Notes: a model not told the origin generated them from the sequence alone. A stretch of DNA of 64,000 nucleotides from an uncultured Clostridia bacterium (GCA_910587735.1 CAJUNT010000001.1:62001-126000), one strand, 5' to 3'. Positions 41,994-50,234 are shown, counted from the first letter of the stretch. Made by a program: numbers and translations.

Positions 41994-42965
41994 TTAAGAA
42001 TTAATTTCAATATCGAATAATTTTGATACAGAAATGCCTTCATGAATTCTATTGATAGCATCAGCAAATATATCTGCTACTGTCAATTCTTTTATTTTTG
42101 AAATACGTTTTTCTGGAGGCAATGTAATAGTATTTAATACAATCAATTCTTTTATAGCAGAATTTTCGATTCTTTCTATTGCTGGTCCAGAAAGAACGGC
42201 ATGAGTACAACAAGCATATACTTCTTCTGCGCCTCTTTCTTTTAATGCATTTGCAGCATTTGTAATTGTACCAGCAGTATCAATCATATCATCAATTAAT
42301 ATTACTTTTTTTCCTTTAATATCGCCTATGATATTCATAATTTCGCTAACATTTTCTTTTGGTCTTCTTTTGTCAATAATTGCAAGAGGAATATTCATTT
42401 TTTCCGCAAAATTTCTTGTTCTGCCTACGCTACCTAAGTCTGGGGATACCGCAACAATATTATCTACATGATTGAATTTTTCATGATAATGTTTTACTAA
42501 AAGAGGTGCTCCCAAAAGATGGTCAACAGGAATATCAAAAAATCCTTGAATCTGTGCGCAGTGTAAATCCATTGTTAAAACTCTGTCTGCACCAGCACAA
42601 GTAATTAAATTTGCAACTAATTTTGCACTGATAGGGTCTCTTGCACGTGTTTTTCTATCTTGTCTAGCATAGCCATAATATGGTATGACTGCATTAATTC
42701 TGCCTGCTGATGCTCTTTTCATAGCATCAATCATAATAAGCAGTTCCATCAAATTGTCATTGACTGGTGCACAAGTGGATTGAATAATATAAACATCAGC
42801 ACCACGAATTGTTTCATTAATTTTGACAAAAATTTCTCCGTCACTAAACTTTTGTACTTCAGAATCTCCTACTGTCAATCCTAAATCTTTTGCGATTTTT
42901 TCAGCCAAGTCTTTGTTAGAATTACAGGCAAAAATTTTAATATCGCTATTGCAGTTGTAAGTCAT
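41994..42965 (-). CDS. prs: Ribose-phosphate pyrophosphokinase
   Basis: A 323-residue class I PRPP synthase, which joins ATP and ribose-5-phosphate to PRPP for purine, pyrimidine, histidine and tryptophan synthesis. IKIFACNSNKDLAEKIAKDLG, FSDGEIFVKINETIRGADVYI, IPYYGYARQDRKTRARDPIS (ATP loop), DLHCAQIQGFFDIPVDHL and VILIDDMIDTAGTI (PRPP loop) are all intact. The start is placed at ATG 42965 with GGGGGAT upstream; an extension of 24 residues upstream has no family resemblance. It follows glmU by 120 bases, the glmU-prs order conserved across Firmicutes. Confidence 0.93.
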   Translation of the reverse strand: MTYNCNSDIKIFACNSNKDLAEKIAKDLGLTVGDSEVQKFSDGEIFVKINETIRGADVYIIQSTCAPVNDNLMELLIMIDAMKRASAGRINAVIPYYGYARQDRKTRARDPISAKLVANLITCAGADRVLTMDLHCAQIQGFFDIPVDHLLGAPLLVKHYHEKFNHVDNIVAVSPDLGSVGRTRNFAEKMNIPLAIIDKRRPKENVSEIMNIIGDIKGKKVILIDDMIDTAGTITNAANALKERGAEEVYACCTHAVLSGPAIERIENSAIKELIVLNTITLPPEKRISKIKELTVADIFADAINRIHEGISVSKLFDIEINS

Positions 42966-43085
42966 TTCTTGTATCCCCCTATGGTTTTCTTTGCTCAATA
43001 GTGTCAAAGCCATATAATATGGCAAAAGTAAATACATTTCTATATTACATCAAATGAAAGCATATTTCAACATATTTCACTAAAA

Positions 43086-44447
43086 TCAATGTTTTTTTGA
43101 CCAACCCTCAATAATTTGTTGCCTTGCCCTTGCGACAGCCAATACATCTTCGGGAACATTTTTTGTAATAGTAGAGCCAGCAGCAATATAAGAACCCTTT
43201 TTAACAGTAACTGGAGCAACTAAATTTGTGTTACAGCCTACAAATACGTTATCTTCTACAACTGTTCTGTGTTTTTTACTACCATCATAATTTACTGTAA
43301 TACTACCACAACCAAAATTGATTTTTTCTCCTGCATCTGTGTCACCAATATAAGTAAGATGAGGTATTTTTGTGCCATTTCCCACAGTAGAATTTTTCAC
43401 TTCTACAAAATCGCCTACTTTTACACCATCACCAATATGACAATCTGGACGAATATATGCAAAAGGTCCTACTATTGCATTGTTTCCTATGAAAGAACTA
43501 GTAGCAGAAGTATATTGTATTTGTACACCATTGCCTATTTCCATATCTGTTAATTTTGTATTTGGACCAACCATACAATCTTCTCCTATTATAGTATTAC
43601 CTTCTATTATAGTGTTAGGTTGTATAATAGTATCTTGACCAATTTCTACATTTGCATCAATCCATGTGCTTTGAGGTGCTATAATTGTAACACCATTTTC
43701 CATATGTTTTTGATTGATTCTATTTTGCATAATTGCAGTAGCTTCTGCTAATTGTACACGAGAATTGACACCAAAAAATGCATCAGCATCTGTTGTAACA
43801 AGAGCATTTACTCTGCCACTAGACTGCAATATAATCTCTAATGTATCAGGTAAATAATATTCTCCTTGTGTATTATGGTTTGTCAATTTAGATAATGCTT
43901 TTTTTAATTCAGAGCCTTTAAAACAGTAAATACCAGTATTAATTTCTTTAATTTGTTTTTGCTGTTCGGAAGCATCTTTATGCTCTATGTTTTTTAAGAA
44001 ATTACCTTTTTCATCTCTTATAATATGACCATATCCTGAAGGATTTTCTACTATGGCAGAAACAATAGATACACTATTGTTTTCTTTCTCATGAAATGCT
44101 AATAATTCTTGTAGACTCTCTTTTGTAATAAGAGGAGTATCTCCATATAATATTAATATGTTTTTATCATCTTCTAAAAAATCCATTGCCTGCATCACAG
44201 CATGACCTGTACCAAGCTGTTGTTCTTGTAGTACAAATGATATATTGTCATTTGAAATTGCTTTTTTTACTTCTTCTGCTTTGTGTCCTACAACAATGCA
44301 TAATGATTCTGTACCACAACATTCTGCTGCTTTTATAACATGACTAATCATAGGGGTATGAAATAATTCATGAAGGACTTTAGGTTTTTTAGATTTCATA
44401 CGAGTACCTTCTCCTGCTGCCAATATAATTGTTTTAAATGATTTCAT
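43086..44447 (-). CDS. glmU: Bifunctional N-acetylglucosamine-1-phosphate uridyltransferase / glucosamine-1-phosphate acetyltransferase
   Basis: A 453-residue enzyme making UDP-GlcNAc for cell-wall synthesis. The N-terminal uridyltransferase has KTIILAAGEGTRMKSKKPKVLH (nucleotide loop), LQEQQLGTGHAVMQA and ILYGDTPLITKE; the C-terminal half is a left-handed beta-helix of hexapeptide repeats (IGQDTIIQPNTIIEGNTIIGE, NNAIVGPFAYIRPDCHIGDG) with the acetyl-CoA site region PHLTYIGDTDAG and the final VARARQQIIEGW. ATG 44447 is used, with AAGGAG seven bases before; the GTG at 44453 is too close to it. It is followed by prs on the same strand. Confidence 0.94.
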   Translation of the reverse strand: MKSFKTIILAAGEGTRMKSKKPKVLHELFHTPMISHVIKAAECCGTESLCIVVGHKAEEVKKAISNDNISFVLQEQQLGTGHAVMQAMDFLEDDKNILILYGDTPLITKESLQELLAFHEKENNSVSIVSAIVENPSGYGHIIRDEKGNFLKNIEHKDASEQQKQIKEINTGIYCFKGSELKKALSKLTNHNTQGEYYLPDTLEIILQSSGRVNALVTTDADAFFGVNSRVQLAEATAIMQNRINQKHMENGVTIIAPQSTWIDANVEIGQDTIIQPNTIIEGNTIIGEDCMVGPNTKLTDMEIGNGVQIQYTSATSSFIGNNAIVGPFAYIRPDCHIGDGVKVGDFVEVKNSTVGNGTKIPHLTYIGDTDAGEKINFGCGSITVNYDGSKKHRTVVEDNVFVGCNTNLVAPVTVKKGSYIAAGSTITKNVPEDVLAVARARQQIIEGWSKKH

Positions 44448-44684
44448 ATGCACTCTCCTTTTTTTAAATAAATATTTTATAGATGTTTTTTGTATTATTC
44501 AAAAATTTTATTAGATATACATAAAACTGAAAAACAAATTTAATCTGTTTGATATGCTCATTATCTCATTTTTTGATATGTTTTTCAAGAACAAACAGAG
44601 TAATAAAAATAGAAAAGGGGCTTGTACTTTATTTATGTATTGTATTGTATTGTTATAATAAAGTAGTATTAAAAATTTACAAAA

Positions 44685-44906
44685 TTAATCATTGCTTTTA
44701 TTTTGAATCATTTCATAGTAATTTTTTAAAACAGATTGTAATGTTTTATCTGTTTTAGAGAATTGTATATGTATTGTAGTGTCTTGATATGTAAAATCAT
44801 GGTGATATTGTATTTGATTTAAAAAATCTGCTATACGTTGAGACTGAGGTAAATTTTTGTTAATAGAGATTGTTGTAATATCTGTTGCATTGTTATTTTG
44901 GTTCAT
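44685..44906 (-). CDS. Small acidic protein of unknown function
   Basis: A 73-residue protein without signal peptide or membrane helix. It is polar and Asn/Gln-rich, starting MNQNNNATDITTISINKNLPQ and ending VLKNYYEMIQNKSND; the middle has a possible beta-alpha segment (DFTYQDTTIHIQFSKTDKTLQSVLKNYY). No family is recognised. AAAGGA lies 10 bases before the ATG. It stands between the divergent GntR operon and glmU, so it is probably a single gene; a role in conjugation or transposition is not indicated. Confidence 0.6.
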   Translation of the reverse strand: MNQNNNATDITTISINKNLPQSQRIADFLNQIQYHHDFTYQDTTIHIQFSKTDKTLQSVLKNYYEMIQNKSND

Positions 44907-44993
44907 AAAATAATATTCCTTTCTATTTCACTATACTATATTGTATGAATAGTAAAAAGGGATATGCTATATTTGTAATATGAAAAAAATAGA

Positions 44994-45054
44994 TTGACAA
45001 AATCATATTACTGCGTTATTATATTATTGTATTAGATACTTAATACAATAATAT
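44994..45054 (+). promoter_or_regulatory. Promoter and GntR operator of the GntR-ABC operon
   Basis: TTGACA (44994-44999), 17 bases, TATTAT (45017-45022). From 45021 to 45054 runs a perfect inverted repeat, ATATTATTGTATTA-GATACT-TAATACAATAATAT, covering the -10 and transcription start and ending 18 bases before the GntR start codon: an autoregulatory operator of YtrA-type regulators. Confidence 0.75.
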
Positions 45055-45072
45055 AAGTTAAGGAGGTGTGAT

Positions 45073-45447
45073 ATGAAAGAGTATGATAATAAAACACCTA
45101 TATATATACAAATTATAACAGAGATGAAAATGCGTATGGTATCTGGCAAATTGGCGGCTGGAGAAAAAATTCCCTCTGTAAGAGAACTAGCACAGGAATT
45201 TGAAGTCAATCCAAACACTATGCAAAGAGCATTATCAGAAATGGAAAGAGAAAATTTATTTTATACAGAAAGGACATCAGGACGTTTTGTAACAACAGAT
45301 GAAGGTATGATTATGACATTAAGAAATCATTTAGCAGAACAAGAACTAAAAAGATTTATGGAATATATGGAAAAAATTGGATACACAAAAATAGAAATGA
45401 TACAAAAAATAGAAGAATGGCAAAGGGAGGGAGAATGTTATGAGTAA
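45073..45447 (+). CDS. GntR-family transcriptional regulator, YtrA subfamily
   Basis: A 124-residue GntR regulator with the short C-terminal tail of the YtrA subfamily. The winged helix is TPIYIQIITEMKMRMVSGKL, AAGEKIPSVRELAQEFEVNP, NTMQRALSEMERENLFYTER. YtrA-type regulators repress the ABC transporter genes next to them and are usually relieved by cell-wall-active compounds. AAGGAGGTG at 45060-45068 precedes the ATG. The next gene starts eight bases before its stop, so expression is coupled. The inverted repeat at 45021-45054 is its likely operator. Confidence 0.9.
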   Translation: MKEYDNKTPIYIQIITEMKMRMVSGKLAAGEKIPSVRELAQEFEVNPNTMQRALSEMERENLFYTERTSGRFVTTDEGMIMTLRNHLAEQELKRFMEYMEKIGYTKIEMIQKIEEWQREGECYE

Positions 45448-46138
45448 TATTATTGAAATTAATAATTTACAAAAAAAATATGGTCATAAAGAAGTATTAA
45501 AAGGATTAAATTTAACGATTTCTTCAGGACAGATTGTAGGACTTTTAGGACCAAATGGCTGTGGTAAAACAACATTGCTAAAAACGATTGTAGGATTGAT
45601 AAAAGATTATACAGGAAGTATTTTAATTGATGGAAATCCTCCTAATACTCATACAAAGTCAATTGTTTCTTATTTGCCTGAGAAAACATATTTGAGCAAC
45701 TGGATGACTGTAAAAGATGCTTTTTCTCTTTTTAACGACTTTTATGCAGATTTTAATATACAAAAAGCAAGAGATATGGCTAACGCATTAAATTTGGAAG
45801 AAAAACAAAAAATTTCTACTATGTCAAAGGGTATGCAGGAAAAAATACAGTTGATACTTGTGATGTCAAGAGAATCAAAAATATATATATTAGATGAACC
45901 AATTGGAGGAGTTGACCCCGCAGCAAGAGATTATATACTTAGTACAATATTAAAAAATTATTCAAGTGAAAGTTCTATATTGCTTTCTACACATTTGATA
46001 CATGATGTAGAAAGAATATTTGACAAGGTATTATTTTTAAAATCTGGAAAAATAGAAATAGATGAATATGTAGATACCTTAAGAGAACAAAAGGGGATGT
46101 CTATTGATGCATTGTTTCGGGAGGTGTATAGAGTATGA
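45440..46138 (+). CDS. ABC transporter ATP-binding protein
   Basis: A 232-residue ATPase subunit: Walker A is LLGPNGCGKTTLLKTI, the Q loop lies in VSYLPEKTYL, the signature is variant (ISTMSKGMQEKIQLILVMS), Walker B is KIYILDEPIGGVDP and the switch His is in LLSTHLIHDVER. The signature SKGMQEK is typical of bacitracin-type and antimicrobial-peptide ABC exporters. It overlaps the GntR gene by eight bases and the permease gene by four (ATGA). It likely energises export or removal of a membrane-active compound. Confidence 0.92.
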   Translation: MSNIIEINNLQKKYGHKEVLKGLNLTISSGQIVGLLGPNGCGKTTLLKTIVGLIKDYTGSILIDGNPPNTHTKSIVSYLPEKTYLSNWMTVKDAFSLFNDFYADFNIQKARDMANALNLEEKQKISTMSKGMQEKIQLILVMSRESKIYILDEPIGGVDPAARDYILSTILKNYSSESSILLSTHLIHDVERIFDKVLFLKSGKIEIDEYVDTLREQKGMSIDALFREVYRV

Positions 46139-46962
46139 TATTAAAATTAATGAAATATGAAATCAAATCCACTTATAAAGTATTTTTTACAATCATGGCA
46201 AGTTTTATATTGCTTACCATGTTATTATGTATTAGTATGAATAATCCAAGCACATTAATGATTTCTATACTTTCTCTTGCTTGTTTTGTTATAGCAGGAA
46301 GTACATTTTGTATTTATTTTGTAACATTGTTTAATCGATATTATAAAAATCTCTATGAAAGAGAAGGATATTTAATGCTAACATTACCTGTAAAAGGCTG
46401 GCAGTTAGTATGCTCTAAATTTGCAATAGCAATGTTTTGGAGCATTATATTGGGTATTACGATTGCTGTTTGTATGGTTGGAGTGATGCAGTTTATGTGG
46501 TTTACTGCAACTGCAGAAGGTATGATAAAAGAACATTATACATTATTCAGTTTATTTAAAGAAAAGATATTTGAAAATGGATATTGGTATTTAGGGTTTC
46601 AAATTGTACTCTGTATTTTGGTAGGAATAGCACAAACTATTGCTAGAATTTATTTTGTAATTTCTGTAGCATATTTGCCTTTCATCAAAAAAGGGCATAT
46701 TCCTATTGCACTATTTTTATACTTTTTGATTGATATGGTAGAAAATTTTATTGTAAGTAATATGATGAGAGTTGTATTTCATTATTATCATACAGGAGGT
46801 TTTTTTGACGAGTTAATATATCTTATTAATTCTATAGGACTTTCTTTAAGTGATACCCACTCAATAAAATTTTACAGTATAATACTATTTTCATGTGTAA
46901 TCACAGCATTGCTATTGGCAGGTTCCAGTTATATTATATCCAAAAAGGCAAGTTTAAAATAA
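46135..46962 (+). CDS. ABC-2-type transporter permease
   Basis: A 275-residue membrane protein with six hydrophobic segments (KVFFTIMASFILLTMLLCIS, LMISILSLACFVIAGSTFCIYF, IAMFWSIILGITIAVCMVGVM, WYLGFQIVLCILVGIAQTIA, and two C-terminal ones, including IILFSCVITALLLAGSSYII). This layout, with a cytoplasmic loop after helix 2 (NRYYKNLYEREGYLMLTLPVKGWQL), is typical of ABC-2 permeases partnered with YtrA regulators. It overlaps the ATPase gene by four bases. Substrate unknown; export or defence against lantibiotic-like compounds is the most common role of such loci. Confidence 0.88.
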   Translation: MILKLMKYEIKSTYKVFFTIMASFILLTMLLCISMNNPSTLMISILSLACFVIAGSTFCIYFVTLFNRYYKNLYEREGYLMLTLPVKGWQLVCSKFAIAMFWSIILGITIAVCMVGVMQFMWFTATAEGMIKEHYTLFSLFKEKIFENGYWYLGFQIVLCILVGIAQTIARIYFVISVAYLPFIKKGHIPIALFLYFLIDMVENFIVSNMMRVVFHYYHTGGFFDELIYLINSIGLSLSDTHSIKFYSIILFSCVITALLLAGSSYIISKKASLK

Positions 46963-46977
46963 GTATATTATTTAATG

Positions 46978-47021
46978 AAAAAAGAGTTGACAATCTAAAA
47001 AGAAAGCCAACCCTTTTTTTA
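46978..47021 (+). terminator. Probable intrinsic terminator after the ABC permease gene
   Basis: AAAAGAGTTG and CCAACCCTTTTTTT form an imperfect stem ending in a run of seven T. Confidence 0.6.
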
Positions 47022-47037
47022 GGGGAAGAAGTAGAAA

Positions 47038-47068
47038 GAATGTTATTGTATGGGGGAGAATAACATTC
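47038..47068. other. Inverted repeat upstream of trxA
   Basis: GAATGTTATT (47038-47047) and AATAACATTC (47059-47068) are perfect 10-base arms with an 11-base centre (GTATGGGGGAG). It could be an operator or a weak terminator; no regulator is evident. Confidence 0.5.
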
Positions 47069-47255
47069 TCATTAGTCAGTATGGGCAATACAAAAAAAAT
47101 TATACATAAAAATTAAAAAAATTTTATCAATAATAATTATTATTTAAAAATAATTATTGATTTTTTGATATCATTCTGTTATAGTGGTATAAACATTATA
47201 TTTTGTATTATAATAAATAATGTAATAGAAGTAGTATATAAGGAGGATAATCATT

Positions 47256-47573
47256 ATGTTATTGCATTTAAAAACAAATGAATTTGATAAAGAAGTATTG
47301 AAAAGTAGTCAGCCTGTATTAGTAGATTTTTCTGCAACATGGTGTGGTCCTTGTCAAATGATGGGTCCAGTTATGGAAAAATTAGCAACAGAATTTGAAG
47401 GAAAAGCAAAAGTCGCAAAAGTAGATATTGATGAATGTTCTGATTTAGCAATGAAATATAATATTATGAGCGTACCATCTATGCTATTTTTCAAAAATGG
47501 AGAAATCAAAGACCAAGTGGTTGGTGCTGTGCCAGCAGAACACTTATCAGAAAAATTAAATGGTTTATTATAA
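47256..47573 (+). CDS. trxA: Thioredoxin
   Basis: A 105-residue thioredoxin of normal length with the redox-active motif WCGPC in LVDFSATWCGPCQMMGPVME, the cis-proline segment MSVPSMLFFKNGE and KVAKVDIDE. It reduces disulfides of cytoplasmic proteins, including ribonucleotide reductase and peroxiredoxins. AAGGAGGA precedes the ATG. It is a single gene with a strong terminator directly after the stop, shared with the SDR gene on the other strand. Confidence 0.95.
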   Translation: MLLHLKTNEFDKEVLKSSQPVLVDFSATWCGPCQMMGPVMEKLATEFEGKAKVAKVDIDECSDLAMKYNIMSVPSMLFFKNGEIKDQVVGAVPAEHLSEKLNGLL

Positions 47574-47574
47574 T

Positions 47575-47614
47575 AATAATTATCCTACTGCTTTTTAGCA
47601 GTAGGATAATTATT
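47575..47614. terminator. Bidirectional intrinsic terminator between trxA and the SDR gene
   Basis: AATAATTATCCTACTGCT pairs perfectly with AGCAGTAGGATAATTATT around TTTT; a T run follows on the plus strand and the A-rich flank serves the other. Confidence 0.9.
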
Positions 47615-48415
47615 TTAACCATTTTTCATCATATCTTTGTATAGAGCATACATAGGGGAAGGTACGCCAAACCCTCCCGAAACAGAAAGTATTTCTCCTG
47701 TTACAAATGCAGATAAATCACTTGCAAAATATAATACAGCATTAGCAACATCATCTGGCTGTCCTGCTTTGCCAAGAGGTACAGTTTTTAAAAACATATT
47801 TAAAAATTCCTCAGACATACTATTCATAGAGGCATCGGTTGCAATCAATCCAGGCATAATGGCATTACAGCGAATATTTTTATGAGCATATTGTACTGCA
47901 ATATCTTTTGTTAAAAAATTAATTGCTGCTTTTGAAATACCATATGCTGTACGAGAAATATCAGGAAATTTTCCTCCAACAGAAGAAATGTTAATAATAC
48001 TACCACTATTATTTTTTTCCATAATAGGTATGATACTTTTGCAAGGTAAATAAACACTTTTTAAATTATTGTTTATAATTTCAAAAAATTTATCAGTACT
48101 ACCATTTAAAATATCTAAATCTTGTTTTACATCTGTTGTACCAAAATTATTTACAAGTATATCAATACGATTTTCTTTGTTATATACTTCTTGTATCATA
48201 GAAGTATATGTTTGTTCTTCCTCTGCATTAAAATATACTACATTTGCATTTCCTCCGATTTTTTTAATTTCTTCTGCCACTTTTTTACCAGCGTCCAAAC
48301 GGCGTACAGCTAAATATACTTTTGCTCCTTCTGATGCTAATTTTTTTGCTGTATAATAGCCTATTCCTCTTGTAGATGATGTAACAAGTGCAATTTTATT
48401 ATTTAATAATGCCAT
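47615..48415 (-). CDS. Short-chain dehydrogenase, 7-alpha-hydroxysteroid-dehydrogenase-like
   Basis: A 266-residue SDR. NAD(P) loop VTSSTRGIGYYTAKKLA, NNFGTTDVKQDLDILNGSTD, Ser of the catalytic triad in NISSVGGKFPDISR, Tyr-Lys in YGISKAAINFL and the following IRCNAIMPGLIATDASMNSM. The unusual TSSTRG, VRRLDA, NNFGT and PGLIATDASMNSM blocks resemble clostridial 7-alpha-hydroxysteroid dehydrogenases (as I recall those of Clostridium absonum and relatives) more than FabG. It may thus oxidise the 7-OH of bile acids or a related sterol, but FabG-like or other alcohol oxidation remains possible. It is a single gene with a ribosome site (CAGGAGGTTAT) before the ATG. Confidence 0.75.
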   Translation of the reverse strand: MALLNNKIALVTSSTRGIGYYTAKKLASEGAKVYLAVRRLDAGKKVAEEIKKIGGNANVVYFNAEEEQTYTSMIQEVYNKENRIDILVNNFGTTDVKQDLDILNGSTDKFFEIINNNLKSVYLPCKSIIPIMEKNNSGSIINISSVGGKFPDISRTAYGISKAAINFLTKDIAVQYAHKNIRCNAIMPGLIATDASMNSMSEEFLNMFLKTVPLGKAGQPDDVANAVLYFASDLSAFVTGEILSVSGGFGVPSPMYALYKDMMKNG

Positions 48416-48533
48416 ATATTATAACCTCCTGCAATTTTTTATTTGTATATAATATAGTATGTACTGTTCTTGCTGAAATGTATTCGTCATTTTGCAATAC
48501 AAATTTATTACAAATATAAAATGTTTAAAAAAA

Positions 48534-48576
48534 TTGAACCAATATAATAATAAATAGCTCTTATATATAGGTGCAC
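48534..48576 (+). repeat. Direct repeat R1 upstream of the ECF sigma gene (putative autoregulated promoter)
   Basis: A 43-base unit starting TTGAACCAATAT and ending CTCTTATATATAGGTGCAC. A second copy stands exactly 150 bases downstream. TGAACC followed about 17 bases later by a variable core resembles an ECF sigma -35/-10 pair. Together with R2 it is the only structure in the 350-base spacer 48416-48765. Confidence 0.65.
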
Positions 48577-48683
48577 TGATAAATAGAAAATAAAGAAGTA
48601 ATGTACTAAGGAAGAAATATCAATTTAAAAAATGTAGCAATAATATGCATGATACTGCTTACAATAAAAAAACGAAAAAAATT

Positions 48684-48726
48684 TTGAACCAATATAGTAA
48701 TAGATTACTCTTATATATAGGTGCAC
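48684..48726 (+). repeat. Direct repeat R2 upstream of the ECF sigma gene (putative autoregulated promoter)
   Basis: Second copy of the 43-base unit (TTGAACCAATAT ... CTCTTATATATAGGTGCAC), 40 bases before the sigma-factor start codon, hence well placed as its promoter. Confidence 0.65.
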
Positions 48727-48765
48727 CAATTTGTAATAAATAATAAGAAATAAAGGAGGCAGCAT

Positions 48766-49332
48766 ATGGAAGAATCAGAATGGATTCAAAAAATGCAGCA
48801 AGGTGATGATACTGCTTTTTTTATCATATATGAAAAATATAAAAATGCAGCATTACGAACCGCATATCTTATTACAGGGAATCGTTACACAGGAGAAGAT
48901 ATATTGCAAGAAACATTTGTCCAATGCTGTCTTCATATCAAAGAATTAAAAGACCCTACAACTTTTAAAGCGTGGTTTTACAAAATATTGACAAGGACAG
49001 CTTGGAAATTTGCTAAAAAAGAAAAAAATGCAGTACCTGTGGAAAATATATTTGAAACGATAGAAAGTATAGAAGAGGATTCTGAAAAAGTATATTTGCA
49101 AAAAGAAGAAAGAGAAAAACTCATGAATGCGATAAACAGTTTGGATATCAAACAAAGAATCACAATTATACTCTATTACTATAATGAAATGTCTGTTTCA
49201 GAAATTGCAAAAGCAACAGGCAGTATGGAGGGTACTGTAAAATCAAGATTATTTTTTGCAAGAAAAAAGCTGTATCAAAAGTTGAAAACAGATGCATTTT
49301 TTAAGGGAAGGGTTTGTGAGAAAAATGGATAA
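48766..49332 (+). CDS. ECF-family RNA polymerase sigma factor
   Basis: A 188-residue sigma factor with region 2 (DTAFFIIYEKYKNAALRTAYLITGN, EDILQETFVQCC) and region 4 (ITIILYYYNEMSVSEIAKATG, EGTVKSRLFFARKKLYQKL). It lacks regions 1 and 3, as ECF factors do. It overlaps the anti-sigma gene by eight bases, so both are made together and the sigma is held until a signal arrives. Two 43-base direct repeats upstream (48534, 48684) look like its own promoters. AAGGAGG precedes the ATG at 48766. Confidence 0.92.
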   Translation: MEESEWIQKMQQGDDTAFFIIYEKYKNAALRTAYLITGNRYTGEDILQETFVQCCLHIKELKDPTTFKAWFYKILTRTAWKFAKKEKNAVPVENIFETIESIEEDSEKVYLQKEEREKLMNAINSLDIKQRITIILYYYNEMSVSEIAKATGSMEGTVKSRLFFARKKLYQKLKTDAFFKGRVCEKNG

Positions 49333-50101
49333 AAAAATAGACGATTTTATTAGACAGGAATTAAAACAAACAGTCAAAAATATGGAACCATCCCAACAAT
49401 TATTTTTTAATATTAAAAATCAAGTAAAATTACAGGAGGAAAATGCTATGAAAAAGAATTTATTTGCTTCTAAAAAATTAAAAGCTGCTGTAGTGGTAGG
49501 CGCATTGTGTGTGATGTCATTTACTTGTTATGCTGCTATGAAAATAACAGGATATACTAGCCATAGTTATAAAGAATGGGATAACTTACCAACAGCAGAA
49601 CAAGTACAAAAGAAAGTAAATTTTGAACCCAAATTTATAGAAAGCTTTACAAATGGTTTCGAATTTGATAGTGCTTCTGTTGGTGCAATATCTGGTACAG
49701 ACAGTGATTTTAATAATGTAACAGCAGAGCATAAAATGGTTTCATTTAATTATAAAAGAGGAGAAGAAACTATTGGCATTACAAATAGAGAAGTATCAGA
49801 TGAAATTGGTGGCGACTACTCTACATTTGATGAAACAGTAGATTTAGGTGGTATTGAAGGTCACTATAATAAACAAGCGTATAAATTTTTCCCACCAGAT
49901 GTAACACCATCCGATGAAGATATAGAAGCACAAAAAGCAGGTGCTTTGGAAATCTCTTATGGTAGCAGTGAAATTGAAGAAATGAATATACAATCTCTTT
50001 TCTGGGAAGAAGATGGTATTGTTTATGAAATGACATCACTGGGCGCAGATGTTGATAAAGAAGGTTTAATTGAAATGGCTAAAGAAGTCATTGCACAATA
50101 A
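49325..50101 (+). CDS. Putative membrane anti-sigma factor (DUF4367-like extracellular domain)
   Basis: A 258-residue protein: a short cytoplasmic N-terminal part (KMDKKIDDFIRQELKQTVKN region) that would bind the sigma, one membrane helix (LKAAVVVGALCVMSFTCYAA) and an extracellular domain rich in beta strands whose end (EEDGIVYEMTSLGADVDKEG) matches the DUF4367 type. Start is ATG 49325, or GTG 49316; the former overlaps the sigma stop by eight bases. The pairing and overlap with the ECF gene define the role, although the anti-sigma motif itself is weak. Signal sensing outside the cell is inferred. Confidence 0.75.
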   Translation: MDKKIDDFIRQELKQTVKNMEPSQQLFFNIKNQVKLQEENAMKKNLFASKKLKAAVVVGALCVMSFTCYAAMKITGYTSHSYKEWDNLPTAEQVQKKVNFEPKFIESFTNGFEFDSASVGAISGTDSDFNNVTAEHKMVSFNYKRGEETIGITNREVSDEIGGDYSTFDETVDLGGIEGHYNKQAYKFFPPDVTPSDEDIEAQKAGALEISYGSSEIEEMNIQSLFWEEDGIVYEMTSLGADVDKEGLIEMAKEVIAQ

Positions 50102-50127
50102 TAAAATAAAAGGGTTATACTATAATG

Positions 50128-50153
50128 AAAGGGTTGTAGCAATACAACCCTTT
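50128..50153 (+). terminator. Terminator after the anti-sigma gene
   Basis: AAAGGGTTGT-AGCAAT-ACAACCCTTT, ending in TTCGTTTG. Confidence 0.7.
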
Positions 50154-50192
50154 CGTTTGTCAATAAAGTCTTTTTTGTGAAGTCTGTCCACA

Positions 50193-50234
50193 CCTGCAAA
50201 CTTTTTTGAAAAAAAGTTTGACAAAAAACTTTAC
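50193..50234 (+). repeat. Dispersed repeat core, copy C
   Basis: TGCAAACTTTTTTGAAAAAA then AGTTTGACAAAAAACTTTA. The same hairpin-plus-tail occurs at 18633-18674 on the same strand and, in reverse orientation with GC changes kept in pairs, inside repeats B1 and B2 (CGCAAGCTTTTTTGAAAAAA). It is 42 bases in the 268-base spacer between the anti-sigma and MerR genes. Confidence 0.65.

Noticed and set aside
44549..44758. Plus-strand frame of 69 codons upstream of the GntR operon
   Set aside because: It overlaps the better supported small gene on the other strand and has no ribosome site.
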